From an uncultured Butyricimonas sp. (GTDB taxonomy: Bacteria > Bacteroidota > Bacteroidia > Bacteroidales > Marinifilaceae): a stretch of 52,882 nucleotides of DNA. The notes beneath the pieces are model-generated. The model saw only the letters and a list, made by a program, of their open reading frames with translations. It was not told the origin of the DNA and did not search any database. The stretch lies in the NCBI GenBank assembly GCA_944320555.1, contig CALUHX010000017.1:1-52882 (forward strand), in the 5' to 3' direction. The stretch's first letter is position 1; each line of letters begins with the position of its first letter. Shown in pieces: positions 7,876-17,643 of this stretch. The position numbers and the translations under genes are program-made.

Positions 7876-8997
7876 TTATTCTCCATTCAAAATATTCGCC
7901 ACCGCCTGCAAGTCGAAATTGTATGTGTCTTTCATGTATCTCACCACAATGTCATACTTTTCCATTATTTTCCGGTTGCCTTCAGCCTCCAAAGGATTCT
8001 CCACATCGACGGGGAATTCTTCCATCATTTTATCCTCCGGATAAAGCATGGCCAGACGAACCATGTTGAGAAAATCCTCCAATATGCGTCCTTCCAAATC
8101 TGGCACATTATCAAAGTTAGGATTCTGCGATTCAATAATTCCCCAACTCGGTTCCTCAAACACGATTATCCAAAGCAACCACGTAGGACACGCATTGAAC
8201 ATTCCCCACTCAATCTCAAAATTCTCGGAAACCGTGGGGGCAAATCCTCTGTTCCGATAATAATTTGCCTCGTCCTGTGAGTCAGGCAACACGATCATCG
8301 AATAATATTCCGCCGGCATTCCATACATTGCGACAAATTCTTCCACACTCATATAATCAATCCCCACCCGAGTCTCATAATCAGAGATATCGCCAAACTC
8401 CGCAGGCACCACATATTCTCCGGAGCGGAAACGCGACTGCAAACTCGGATAGATAAACGAACTGGCAACCTTATGCAACTGCGCAGGGGCCAATCCGCCT
8501 TCCAGTTCCTCGCTTGTGAAACTCAAGGCCCAATAATTGAATCCTTCCTGATATATCTGAAGCGACATTTGTCCATAGGTCATGGAATTGGGATTCCCGT
8601 CATTCAAATCCTTCACGAAATAGAAATAGTAAGGCAACGCCGCCAAATCCTCCTTTTTCGTGCTGTCCATGTTCCCCAACAAATAATTCTTCACCAAATC
8701 CAAATACACAACGACCTCTTCGTCCGTCACCGGATTGGCCACCAATACCGGAGTCGTCCACGTAGGCTTGGTAGACCACGTCATGTTCAAATCAGTGCTG
8801 TCTATGTCTTTATAGATTATATACATGCCCCAATCCTTGGCAATTTGCTCTATTTCTTTGTCCCACTCGTTCGTACCTTGCGGGAATTCAAACTGCAACA
8901 AATCATCTTTTTCCACCATGCCGATAGGATCATCATCCCGGCAAGACACCACAAATGCGACTATCGACAATAACATCCATAATATATTTCTTTTCAT
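7876..8997 (-). CDS. SusD-associated lipoprotein, likely inactive metallopeptidase relative
   Basis: Predicted lipoprotein of 373 residues from ATG 8997. The n-region Met-Lys-Arg-Asn leads to V-V-S-C near residue 19. The layout resembles the putative zinc-binding metallopeptidase lipoproteins (Peptidase_Mx1-like) that often follow SusC/SusD: a D-D-lead segment, a W-T-T-P-V strand, a Y-Y-F-Y-F-V-K-D-L helix, then the place where an H-E-x-x-H helix would sit. Here that place reads L-H-K-V-A-S-S-F-I-Y-P, with no second His or Glu, so a zinc site is not visible. It is probably surface-exposed and co-transcribed with susD (24 bases upstream). The family link is from memory of the pattern and moderate; a plain hypothetical lipoprotein is the alternative. 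An in-frame TTG at 9006 is an unlikely start. Confidence 0.55.
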   Translation of the reverse strand: MKRNILWMLLSIVAFVVSCRDDDPIGMVEKDDLLQFEFPQGTNEWDKEIEQIAKDWGMYIIYKDIDSTDLNMTWSTKPTWTTPVLVANPVTDEEVVVYLDLVKNYLLGNMDSTKKEDLAALPYYFYFVKDLNDGNPNSMTYGQMSLQIYQEGFNYWALSFTSEELEGGLAPAQLHKVASSFIYPSLQSRFRSGEYVVPAEFGDISDYETRVGIDYMSVEEFVAMYGMPAEYYSMIVLPDSQDEANYYRNRGFAPTVSENFEIEWGMFNACPTWLLWIIVFEEPSWGIIESQNPNFDNVPDLEGRILEDFLNMVRLAMLYPEDKMMEEFPVDVENPLEAEGNRKIMEKYDIVVRYMKDTYNFDLQAVANILNGE

Positions 8998-9021
8998 AAC
9001 ATTCAATTTAAAATCACGTTA

Positions 9022-10578
9022 TCATATTTCATTCTGTACCATCGCTGAATTGTGCTCAAAAGCCTCGTTCGGTATCTGCAAAGTGAATCCCGGAGCGTTC
9101 TTCTCCAAAACGAATTTCGACGCATTGTTTGACTCATCATACCAAATATGGGTCAATGGTTCCATTCCGTAACGACGCAGATCGAACCAACGGTGATTCT
9201 CAAAACATAATTCCCTGCGACGCTCATCACGCACAAAAGCCACCAACTCATCAGGGTCGACAATGGACACATTCTCAAAAGAGCCATTCACCACGCGGTT
9301 CACTCGCAAGTCATCTAACAACGCCTGCGCTTCCGTCTGATAGTTGGCCCCCGCTCCATTTTTGAACAACATGGCCGCCGCCTCCGCTCCATTTAAATAC
9401 GCCTCCGTCACTTTGAACGCAACACCCCAATTCCCACTCGTGGACGCAGGTTGCAAGCGAAAACCGTTATCAACTCTGAATTTACTACACGGCTGATAAT
9501 AGGGAGTCGCATTATATTCATCCGGTATCAAATAATGTCGCCTCCGCAAATCGGTCCCGTCAGTTCCATAAGCGTTAATCAAAGATTCCGACACCACAGG
9601 CAAATTATACTTTGTCCAATTTATCATTCCCCCAGGAGTTTCTTCCCCATAGTTAACATAACTCATCATCGTCAAGGACAACACATCGTACCAATTACCA
9701 AATAAGAAAATCACTTCAGGATTGTCGTAGGTATAATAATCCATGTAAGCAGGATTACCATACATGTCAGGCAACGGCAAAGAGTTCAGGTCCAATATAC
9801 CAAAGTTATTGTTATCAATCACCAAATTAGCATAAGCCAATGCTTGCTCCCAATTTTCCATGTACAAACATACCCGGGAAAGCATCAGTTGCGTGAATGG
9901 CAGATTCACCCGATTGTTACGCAAGACTTGCATGGATTCCGGCAACGAGGCGAACAAGCGTTCCGCTTCTTGCAAATCCTTCAAGATTTGATCATATACC
10001 TCTCCCACCGTGTTACGAGGCTTGCCACTCTCATCCAACTCCGAAGTCAACTGCAAAGGCACGCCCAAAGCGTCCTTATTATAGGAATAAGGCTGCCCAT
10101 ACAGATTCACCAAAAACCAATAGTAATACCCGCGCAGCGCCAAAGCTTGGGCTTTAACATTATTTTTCTCATCTTCAGACCCTTGCACATCATCCACGTA
10201 ATCCAACACGGCATTACAGCCCAGAATCTTTTCATACACCTGACCATAAGTATTATAACCACTAAAAACATCTTTCATGTCCGACGACCACGAATAAGCC
10301 AAACGAATATCGTTCACTTGTCCCTCATATTCCGCAGAGGCATTCCAGCCTTGACGGATGGCCACATCATCATCGAACAATCCCAACACAGTATAAAAAC
10401 TACCGTCTTGAGGATCATACGGTCCCACATACGCCTCTCCCAATAACAATTCATCCAATGACTCCACCAACTGAGGCACATATTCACTTTGGGAGGCTGG
10501 TTCCAAGAAATCCTGACAAGAAGCCAATGCCGCCATCCCAATCAAAACAATATTTCTTAATACTTTATTCATACGCAT
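9022..10578 (-). CDS. SusD/RagB-family outer-membrane lipoprotein
   Basis: Surface lipoprotein of 518 residues that acts as the lid of the SusC transporter and binds the ligand. The lipobox is L-A-S-C (Cys about residue 22) followed by Q-D-F-L-E-P, the usual start of mature SusD proteins. Typical TPR-like helices follow: a Y-Y-W-F-L-V-N-L-Y-G-Q-P-Y segment near 150-165, D-L-Q-E-A-E-R-L-F, and a C-terminal E-R-R-R-E-L-C-F-E-N-H-R-W-F-D-L-R-R signature near 455-475. It lies 5 bases after susC. The substrate is not readable from sequence; peptidase neighbours favour peptides or proteins, as in the RagAB system of Porphyromonas. Confidence 0.92.
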   Translation of the reverse strand: MRMNKVLRNIVLIGMAALASCQDFLEPASQSEYVPQLVESLDELLLGEAYVGPYDPQDGSFYTVLGLFDDDVAIRQGWNASAEYEGQVNDIRLAYSWSSDMKDVFSGYNTYGQVYEKILGCNAVLDYVDDVQGSEDEKNNVKAQALALRGYYYWFLVNLYGQPYSYNKDALGVPLQLTSELDESGKPRNTVGEVYDQILKDLQEAERLFASLPESMQVLRNNRVNLPFTQLMLSRVCLYMENWEQALAYANLVIDNNNFGILDLNSLPLPDMYGNPAYMDYYTYDNPEVIFLFGNWYDVLSLTMMSYVNYGEETPGGMINWTKYNLPVVSESLINAYGTDGTDLRRRHYLIPDEYNATPYYQPCSKFRVDNGFRLQPASTSGNWGVAFKVTEAYLNGAEAAAMLFKNGAGANYQTEAQALLDDLRVNRVVNGSFENVSIVDPDELVAFVRDERRRELCFENHRWFDLRRYGMEPLTHIWYDESNNASKFVLEKNAPGFTLQIPNEAFEHNSAMVQNEI

Positions 10579-10583
10579 TCTTT

Positions 10584-13500
10584 TTAGAAACCAATTGTTA
10601 CACCAAACGAATAAATTTTAGGCTGAACACTATCCCCCAATTCCGGGTCAAATCCATCAAACTTTTTGTCCGCTATCACAAACACATTGTTCACAATCGC
10701 ATTCAAAGAAAGGCTCTTCATACCAAATTTCGCACACCACGACTCATCAACATTCCACGTCAACGACATTTGTTGGCAACGGAAGAAAGAAGCATCCACC
10801 ACTCTTGCGTCCGACATCTGCCACATCTCATACCACGTGAAGGTGGTTCCGTCTTGTAAAGAAATATTATTCCCATTCTCCGTACGCCCCGCATACACAC
10901 CGGGAATATCCGTGACAAGCTCGTCCCCCGGCTTTTTCCAACGATTCAACAAATCCTTGCTTAAGTTCACGTCAGACAAGGGTATTCCCCCGTCTGACGG
11001 ATACAAATCCGGCAAACGTTTCTTACCACCCAACAACATAGAAAAATTGGCTCCGAAAGTCAATCCTTTCCAGCGCAAACGGGTAGTCAAACCTCCCGTG
11101 AAATCAGGTTCCGATGTTCCGGAGTACACAAGCAAATCAGTCAAATCACCCACACTCCTCAATGCGTATCTTCCGCTCTCTTCATTCACCACATACTCGC
11201 CATGCTCGTTTTCTTCAAATAACAAATTAAATTCAGGAAGTCCGTTATTGTGATTCAATCCTCTAAAGTTAAACGACCAAAATGAGGACAATGCCGTTCC
11301 TTCTTTCAATACCTTTTCGGTCGACCCATTTAAATAATCCCGCAACGTGATTTCCGTTATAGATTGTGTTTTCGCCTTATTCCAATTTTTCGACGAATTG
11401 AAGCCAATGGTGAATCCCCAATCCTTTGTCCGCACCGGCGTGACGTTCAACGTATATTCAACTCCGGAGTTGGTGATTTTCCCTCCGTTTATTTCCATCC
11501 CGTCACGACCATATTCCAAAGCTATCGGCTGATTCACGATATTGTTGGAAGATTTCGTGTAATATTCCAAATTCATCGAAATCCATTGTAATAACTGCAA
11601 ATCCAAACCAAAATTCCATGACTTGGTCCGTTCCCAGCTCAATTTCGGATTAGGCAACCGAGAAATCTTGGATTGATACTCTCCATAGCCTTGTTTTATG
11701 CTTCCCATCGTTAATATCAGCTCCGGACTGATAGAATTGACCGTATTCCCTTGTATTCCATAAGATGCCCGCAGGTTAAGTTGGTTCACCACATTAGAAA
11801 CGCCCCTCATCCACGGTTCCAGTGCCACATTCCACGACAAACCGAATGAGTAGGTCGGATCAAAGCGTTTGTTCTGATCCTGTCCAAAACGATTAGAGGC
11901 ATCGTTACGCATACTGGCATTCAACACATAACGGTCTTTCAGGGAATAAGCCAATGTGGCAAACACTGAAAACTGATTGGACAACATCGTCGTGCGCGTC
12001 CATCCTTGACCATTATATAGCTTGTTCAACACAATACCCCACCCCGTTATCGCCACATTACCAATGGGCACCAATTCGCTCAACGGTGTCGGTTGCACAA
12101 GTTGCTCACCACGTTCCTTCACATAACCATAAATAGTCTGGGACTTATTTGAAGTTCGAGAAGAAACGACCTCCGTGCCCAACAACACATTCAAGCGGTG
12201 CATCTCGTCAAAAGATTTCGTATAAGTCACTTTGTTCTGTATATTCCAGCTTAACAGATCGTTAGCTCCATTGTACAATTCGCCGCCAAAAGGCAAAGCC
12301 GCCGCATTATACTTTTCCGAGCCATAATCCTCCGTCCCGAAATCATATCCTCTGTAACTATTTGCCACATAAAAAGTCTGTTCCCCCGCATAGGACTCCG
12401 ACTCACTCGTGTTGTTATTAATGCCTCCCACAAACTCATAGCGTAAGCCGGGGATAATTTCCCACGCAAGATTCAAAGTTCCGTTTATCTGAGATGACTT
12501 GTTCTTCGAATAACTATGCGCTATCTCATTCAAAATGTTATACCCCAAATAATGCGGTTCGTTAATATACTCGTAACTTCCCAACTTCTGAATGTAATGC
12601 AAGGTTCCATCTCCATTATACGCCTTCACAGCCCGGCTGGTATTCGTGGCATATTCCAATGGATTCACATCCGCAGCATATCCCCATGTTTTGTTGATCG
12701 ATCCGGTCAGTGTCAAATCCACATGCACTTTCGGATGAACCTGCACACCAAGATTCAACCGCCCGCTCAGATTCTTGGCATCATTCTTGATTTCAATGCC
12801 CGCTTGATCCGAATATCCCAACGAGGCACTATATATCACCTTGTCGCTTCCTCCAGACACACTCAGATTATGATTATGGCTAAACGAATTTCGTGTCAAC
12901 AATTTCAACCAATTCGTATTTGCACTCTCCAACTCGTAAATAGCATTCTGCGCCTCCTCACTCGTTATCGTCTTTTCATACAGCATGCGCATGATTCCCT
13001 CGTATGTTTCCATTGTTGCCACCGGAGTTTGACTATAAATTGCGCCCTCTGCGAAAGCTTCCCGGCTAAATTGAATACGTTCTGCTGAATTCATCAGGTT
13101 GAACAATCCGTAATGTGGACGGGAACGGAAAGAAAACGTCCCGCTATAATTGACAGTCATCACACCTCCCTTCCCTCGCTTTGTTGTAATCACTATAACT
13201 CCGTTCGCAGCTTTCGAACCGTAAATCGCCGTCGCCGAAGCATCTTTCAACACCGTGATTGTCTCAATGTCCGCCGGATTCAACCATGAAATCTGATTAC
13301 CAAGAATATTCTTCAAATCGTCGACCATAAGATTACTTTGGTCAATTGGTATTGGATCTGGCTGAATTATGCCATCCACTACCCACAAAGGATCTTGGTT
13401 TCCTAATATCGTCGAAGTACCGCGCACCCTAATCTTGGGATTCGTTCCCACACGAGAACTTGTGTTCATCACCATCATCCCTGCCACGCGTCCTTGCAAC

Positions 13501-14255
13501 ATCTGATCTATCGACGTGTATGCCGGCATCATAACGTCGGAAGCCTTGATTGTCGTCACAGAACCAACCACATCGCTCTTACGCATCGTTTGGTATCCTG
13601 TAACAACAACCTCTCCTAATTCCTCCTCGCTTTCTAACAAAACAATATTCAAGGTATCCCTTGCTATTTCCGTTGTGAAATGGATGCGTTGTTTCTCATA
13701 GCCGACAAATGAAAATTCCAACTGCCCGGAAGTCATGGGCAAGGTCATTGAAAACCACCCTTCCTCATTCGTTGTGCTCCCTACAGAGGTGCCTGTTAAC
13801 AAAATCGTTACCCCCGGAAGCGGATTCTTATTCACATCACGCACCCATCCTCTCACTGTCACGTTCTCTTTTTCCTCATCTTCCTCTAACTGCAATTTGG
13901 GCGAAACAATCACATTTCTCCCTTCTATTCTGAATCCCAAACCAGTTCCTTTTAAACAGGCAGACAAAATATCCCTCAACTCACAATTCTGCATATTCAC
14001 TGTCACATCACTCACCGCTTCGATCTCGTTATTGCTATACACAAACCGATAATCCGTCAAATTACCCAACTCCTGAAACACTTCTTTCAAAGAAGCCTCC
14101 TTTACATTTAAACTACAACGGACCTGGCCAAAAGCATTTGCCACAAAAGCGAAAGACACAAATAGCATTGTACACATGACCGTCCTTGCCAAACTTTTCA
14201 TGCTTTTACTCGACATAGAACCCCGTCCTATGTCAAAATCTCGTTTCTTTTCCAT
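10584..14255 (-). CDS. SusC/RagA-family TonB-dependent transporter with STN domain
   Basis: Outer-membrane importer of about 1223 residues from ATG 14255 (a start at 14312 would overlap fecR and precede the signal peptide; ATG 14255 fits better, with later Mets also possible). Order: signal peptide; secretin/TonB short N-terminal (STN) domain (C-S-L-N-V-K-E-A-S-L-K-E-V-F); a carboxypeptidase-regulatory-like Ig domain (P-L-P-G-V-T-I-L-L-T-G-T); TonB box and plug (G-E-V-V-V-T-G-Y-Q, D-Q-M-L-Q-G-R-V-A-G); then a 22-strand barrel ending in Phe. The STN domain is the part that contacts FecR to trigger the sigma factor. It is co-directional with fecR upstream and susD downstream, forming a signal-responsive uptake operon. 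Confidence 0.93.
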   Translation of the reverse strand: MEKKRDFDIGRGSMSSKSMKSLARTVMCTMLFVSFAFVANAFGQVRCSLNVKEASLKEVFQELGNLTDYRFVYSNNEIEAVSDVTVNMQNCELRDILSACLKGTGLGFRIEGRNVIVSPKLQLEEDEEKENVTVRGWVRDVNKNPLPGVTILLTGTSVGSTTNEEGWFSMTLPMTSGQLEFSFVGYEKQRIHFTTEIARDTLNIVLLESEEELGEVVVTGYQTMRKSDVVGSVTTIKASDVMMPAYTSIDQMLQGRVAGMMVMNTSSRVGTNPKIRVRGTSTILGNQDPLWVVDGIIQPDPIPIDQSNLMVDDLKNILGNQISWLNPADIETITVLKDASATAIYGSKAANGVIVITTKRGKGGVMTVNYSGTFSFRSRPHYGLFNLMNSAERIQFSREAFAEGAIYSQTPVATMETYEGIMRMLYEKTITSEEAQNAIYELESANTNWLKLLTRNSFSHNHNLSVSGGSDKVIYSASLGYSDQAGIEIKNDAKNLSGRLNLGVQVHPKVHVDLTLTGSINKTWGYAADVNPLEYATNTSRAVKAYNGDGTLHYIQKLGSYEYINEPHYLGYNILNEIAHSYSKNKSSQINGTLNLAWEIIPGLRYEFVGGINNNTSESESYAGEQTFYVANSYRGYDFGTEDYGSEKYNAAALPFGGELYNGANDLLSWNIQNKVTYTKSFDEMHRLNVLLGTEVVSSRTSNKSQTIYGYVKERGEQLVQPTPLSELVPIGNVAITGWGIVLNKLYNGQGWTRTTMLSNQFSVFATLAYSLKDRYVLNASMRNDASNRFGQDQNKRFDPTYSFGLSWNVALEPWMRGVSNVVNQLNLRASYGIQGNTVNSISPELILTMGSIKQGYGEYQSKISRLPNPKLSWERTKSWNFGLDLQLLQWISMNLEYYTKSSNNIVNQPIALEYGRDGMEINGGKITNSGVEYTLNVTPVRTKDWGFTIGFNSSKNWNKAKTQSITEITLRDYLNGSTEKVLKEGTALSSFWSFNFRGLNHNNGLPEFNLLFEENEHGEYVVNEESGRYALRSVGDLTDLLVYSGTSEPDFTGGLTTRLRWKGLTFGANFSMLLGGKKRLPDLYPSDGGIPLSDVNLSKDLLNRWKKPGDELVTDIPGVYAGRTENGNNISLQDGTTFTWYEMWQMSDARVVDASFFRCQQMSLTWNVDESWCAKFGMKSLSLNAIVNNVFVIADKKFDGFDPELGDSVQPKIYSFGVTIGF

Positions 14256-14295
14256 AACTTTACATTTATCATTAATAATATCCCCAAAGGGTTCT

Positions 14296-15456
14296 TTATT
14301 CTTCTTGTACAATCAACAACCGACCTTTCAATTTGAATGCGATATGAGTCGTCAATGACAAGGTCTCCAATATTTTATCCAAATGCTCATAACGTGAAAA
14401 ACTTGCTGTAAAACGTAACTCTCGCAATGACGGACTGGCGACAAACACATCCACATCATACCAACGTTCCAAATTATTTAAAACATCTTCCAAAGGTGTA
14501 TTCACAAATACAAACGAATTTTTTAACCATGCTGTGTATTCATTCACATTCACTTTCCTAATAGAAAGCCTGTCACCCTCCTTCTCTGCCTGCTCACTTG
14601 GATTCAACACTACCTTGCTCTTCGCCGAGGAAACAAGCACCCGTCCCTCCACAAGAGTTGTTCGCTGCCGCTCCTCCGGATATGCTTGCAAATTAAACGC
14701 AGTTCCCAATACCCGCACTTCTGCTCCTAAAGTCTTCACTACAAAGGGACGACAACTATCTCGAGCCACTTCAAAATAAGCCTCTCCTTCCAAATAAACC
14801 TCTCTATTTCCCTCTACAAACCGACTTGGATAACGCATCCGACTATCCGCATTCAACCAAACATGTGTTCCATCGGAAAGAGTCAGCATATATTCAGCCC
14901 CTCGAGGCACTTTTAACATATGCATACTTGTTTCGTTTTCTATTCCCACGGAATCCAGATAAGTCAACATACCTTTCCCATTTACCACCCCCAACGACTT
15001 CATTTGCCGCAAGGATAAAGAATCTTCTATCATCAAATCAAGTTGTTTTCCCGACGGCAATTCCAACACTACCCCCCGTTTCTTCTGAAATTCGGTTTTC
15101 TCCGAATATTCTATATACCGTTTTTGACCATCCTGTCCTTTCTTCACTAAAAAACCTCCCACTCCTATTAATATCAAAACTGAAGCTGCCACACTCCAAA
15201 CTACTCTCCGTGTTCGTTCTCTCTCTTTGCGACGAATCTCTCTCCATACGTCTAAAATCATTCTTTGTGTATCTGTCTCTTCCGCCATTGCCAACCTGTT
15301 TCTCCAACTTTCCCCAGAAATAAAACGCTCGTACAAACTACGATTACGCTCGGAAGCCTCAACCCATTCACTCAAACGCTTCTCTTCCACAGGTGTCAAT
15401 GTTTTCAACATTTTTCCCAATAACAATTCTGCTATTTTAAAATTCTTACTATCCAT
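14296..15456 (-). CDS. FecR-family anti-sigma factor
   Basis: Inner-membrane anti-sigma factor of 386 residues. A cytoplasmic N-terminal region binds the sigma factor; one transmembrane segment spans about residues 85-105 (V-V-W-S-V-A-A-S-V-L-I-L-I-G); a FecR domain lies about 175-275 (V-P-R-G-A-E-Y-M-L-T-L-S-D-G-T-H-V-W-L-N); and a C-terminal DUF4974-like/STN-like domain (N-T-P-L-E-D-V-L-N-N-L-E-R-W-Y) runs to the end. It is divergent from the ECF sigma gene (104 bases apart) and upstream of the STN-bearing susC, the standard trans-envelope signalling arrangement. It binds and releases the sigma factor in response to SusC substrate occupancy. I could not find a clear promoter for it. Confidence 0.92.
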   Translation of the reverse strand: MDSKNFKIAELLLGKMLKTLTPVEEKRLSEWVEASERNRSLYERFISGESWRNRLAMAEETDTQRMILDVWREIRRKERERTRRVVWSVAASVLILIGVGGFLVKKGQDGQKRYIEYSEKTEFQKKRGVVLELPSGKQLDLMIEDSLSLRQMKSLGVVNGKGMLTYLDSVGIENETSMHMLKVPRGAEYMLTLSDGTHVWLNADSRMRYPSRFVEGNREVYLEGEAYFEVARDSCRPFVVKTLGAEVRVLGTAFNLQAYPEERQRTTLVEGRVLVSSAKSKVVLNPSEQAEKEGDRLSIRKVNVNEYTAWLKNSFVFVNTPLEDVLNNLERWYDVDVFVASPSLRELRFTASFSRYEHLDKILETLSLTTHIAFKLKGRLLIVQEE

Positions 15457-15530
15457 ATTTATAATCTATTTACACATACATAAAACACCGCCATTTGCGA
15501 AAAGTATACACCACGTATGAAATTTTTTTT

Positions 15531-15538
15531 TAGTTTTG
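15531..15538 (+). promoter_or_regulatory. Promoter -7 box TAGTTTTG of the sigma gene
   Basis: TAnnTTTG match 22 bases before the sigma-factor ATG, preceded by an A/T run. There is no recognisable -33 element. It suggests basal housekeeping transcription. Confidence 0.5.
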
Positions 15539-15560
15539 TCTTCAAATAACAACGAAGCGA

Positions 15561-16118
15561 ATGATAGACATTAATAATCTTTTTCCTGAAATTCAAAAGG
15601 GCAACACTCAGGCTTTCAACACTCTTGTCATAGCCATGGGCGAAACATTAAAAGCATTCGCCTACGACATTTTAAAAAGCAAAGAAACCGCAGAAGATAT
15701 CGTACAAGAAGTATTTGTGAATTTGTGGATTAACCGCAAGAAATTGAATGCGAATTCCTCGCTTAAAAATCTTTTATATGTATCTACCCGTAATTTGGCT
15801 CTCAATCATTTGCGCTCTGTCAAAAGGGAAAACGAACGCTACAGGCAATTTTATGAAGAAACAGCAGCCTCTGCTGATGAGTATTGGATTCAAGAAGAAG
15901 CTCTTCGATTGTTACAAGAAGCTATCGAACAACTGCCACCTCGCACCGCCGAAGTATTGAGATTACGTCTACAAGGTCTAAAACAAGAGGAAATCGCCCA
16001 ACAAATGAATGTGTCCGTCGCTAATGTAAAAAGACTACAAGCACTTGGAATTACAAAACTAAAACAGATTCTAGGTCCGCTGGCCTATTTTGTCATCTCC
16101 GTCATCAAATTAACCTGA
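15561..16118 (+). CDS. ECF sigma-70 factor (Bacteroidetes-type, FecI-like)
   Basis: RNA polymerase sigma factor of 185 residues. Region 2 spans about residues 20-85 (F-N-T-L-V near the start, then E-D-I-V-Q-E-V-F-V-N-L-W in region 2.4). Region 4 spans about 120-170 (L-P-P-R-T-A-E-V-L-R-L-R-L-Q-G-L-K-Q-E-E-I-A-Q-Q-M-N-V-S-V-A-N-V-K), a helix-turn-helix for the -35 element. Size and spacing match the FecI-type sigmas that pair with FecR and SusC in Bacteroidota. It is divergent from fecR and presumably activates that operon when released. No second copy of its target promoter could be identified by eye. Confidence 0.93.
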   Translation: MIDINNLFPEIQKGNTQAFNTLVIAMGETLKAFAYDILKSKETAEDIVQEVFVNLWINRKKLNANSSLKNLLYVSTRNLALNHLRSVKRENERYRQFYEETAASADEYWIQEEALRLLQEAIEQLPPRTAEVLRLRLQGLKQEEIAQQMNVSVANVKRLQALGITKLKQILGPLAYFVISVIKLT

Positions 16119-16124
16119 CTCACA

Positions 16125-16154
16125 TTGGAAATCCCAACTATTCCCGTAAATTTG
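16125..16154 (+). promoter_or_regulatory. lpdA promoter (TTG-N19-TAAATTTG)
   Basis: TTG at 16125-16127, a 19-base spacer and TAAATTTG at 16147-16154 match the Bacteroidota housekeeping promoter. The predicted 5' leader is about 43 bases. Confidence 0.65.
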
Positions 16155-16203
16155 TGGCGCGAATGATTTCGCAACGATTATAAACGATACAATAAAACAA
16201 AAT

Positions 16204-17595
16204 ATGAACTACGATTTGATTGTCATCGGCAGTGGACCCGGAGGGTACGTGGCTGCCATTCGCGCATCACAATTAGGAATGAACGTCGCCGTTGTCGAAC
16301 GGGCCGAACTCGGGGGCATTTGCCTCAACTGGGGCTGCATCCCCACGAAATCGCTCTTGAAATCGGCGCAAGTGCTGGAATACGCCCGCCACGCCGCCGA
16401 CTACGGCGTGAAGGTCGAGGCCGCCGAGCCGGACTTCGCCGCCGTCGTCGCCCGCAGCCGGGCCGTCGCCGACAAAATGAGCAAAGGCATCCAATACCTG
16501 TTCAAAAAGAACAACATCACCGTCATCCCCGGCACCGGCAAGCTGACCGCCGACAAAAAAGTGGAAGTGACCAATGGCGAAGGAGAAAAAACGCTTCTCG
16601 AGGCCACCCACGTCATCCTCGCCACCGGGGCCCGCTCCCGACAACTGCCCAACATCCCGCAGGACGGCCGCCGCGTCATCGGCTACCGACAGGCGCTGAC
16701 CCTCGACCACCGGCCCGCCTCCATGATTGTCGTCGGCAGCGGCGCCATAGGCTCCGAGCTGGCCTACTTCTACAACGCCATGGGCACCAAAGTGCTCCTC
16801 GTCGAGTTCATGCCCAACGTGCTCCCCGTCGAGGACGAGGAAGTGTCCAAGCAGGTAGCCCGTTCCTTCAAGAAAGCCGGCATTGAAGTCATGGTGAAAT
16901 CCTCCGTCGAGAGCGTCGACACCGACGGCGACCTCCTCAAGGTCAACATCAAAAACAAAAAAGGCGAGATTGAAACACACGAGGCTGAGATAGTCCTCTC
17001 CGCCGTGGGAATCACTCCCAACATCGAGAACATCGGACTCGAGGAACTCGGCGTCGCCACCGAACGAGGACGCGTCAAAGTCGACGGACACTACCGCACC
17101 AATGTCCCCGGCGTATACGCCATCGGCGACATCGTCGGAGGCCCCGCCCTCGCCCACGTCGCCTCCGCCGAGGCCATCTGCTGCGTCGAGGCCATCGCCG
17201 GACTCAACCCCGCGCCCGTGGACTACTCCAACATACCGGGATGCACCTACGTCACCCCCGAGGTGGCCTCCGTAGGCCTCACCGAGGCCAAAGCCCGCGA
17301 GGCCGGCTACGAGGTGAAAATCGGCAAATTCCCCTTCACCGCCTCCGGCAAGGCCAGCGCCGCCAGTGCCAACGAAGGATTCGTCAAGCTCGTCTTCAAT
17401 GCCTCCGACGACACCCTCCTCGGCGCCCACATGGTCGGCATGAACGTCACCGAGATGATTGCCGAGATGGTGCTCGCCCGGGCCGCCAAAGTCAAAGCGC
17501 ATGACATCATCAAAGCCGTGCATCCCCACCCCACGATGAGCGAGGCCGTCATGGAAGCCGCCTCAGCCGCCTACGGCGAGGCCGTCCACTTGTAA
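16204..17595 (+). CDS. lpdA: Dihydrolipoyl dehydrogenase (E3)
   Basis: Flavoprotein of 463 residues that reoxidises dihydrolipoamide with NAD+. The FAD Rossmann motif is G-S-G-P-G-G (residues 9-14). The redox-active disulfide is C-L-N-W-G-C (Cys40 and Cys45) followed by I-P-T-K. The NAD-binding G-S-G-A-I-G-S-E lies near 178-185, the second FAD contact is A-I-G-D-I (near 307), and the C-terminal interface motif is H-P-H-P-T-M-S-E. Length is typical. No E1 or E2 component of a 2-oxo acid dehydrogenase or glycine-cleavage partner lies nearby, so it must serve complexes encoded elsewhere. It has its own promoter. Confidence 0.93.
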   Translation: MNYDLIVIGSGPGGYVAAIRASQLGMNVAVVERAELGGICLNWGCIPTKSLLKSAQVLEYARHAADYGVKVEAAEPDFAAVVARSRAVADKMSKGIQYLFKKNNITVIPGTGKLTADKKVEVTNGEGEKTLLEATHVILATGARSRQLPNIPQDGRRVIGYRQALTLDHRPASMIVVGSGAIGSELAYFYNAMGTKVLLVEFMPNVLPVEDEEVSKQVARSFKKAGIEVMVKSSVESVDTDGDLLKVNIKNKKGEIETHEAEIVLSAVGITPNIENIGLEELGVATERGRVKVDGHYRTNVPGVYAIGDIVGGPALAHVASAEAICCVEAIAGLNPAPVDYSNIPGCTYVTPEVASVGLTEAKAREAGYEVKIGKFPFTASGKASAASANEGFVKLVFNASDDTLLGAHMVGMNVTEMIAEMVLARAAKVKAHDIIKAVHPHPTMSEAVMEAASAAYGEAVHL

Positions 17596-17643
17596 GCAAA
17601 GTGTGTTATTAAGTATATGTGAATTAAAAACAAAAACGAACGT

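Noticed and set aside
16273-17529. 418-residue open frame antisense to lpdA
   Set aside because: lpdA on the other strand has every catalytic motif; this frame is Gly/Asp/Val-rich low complexity.
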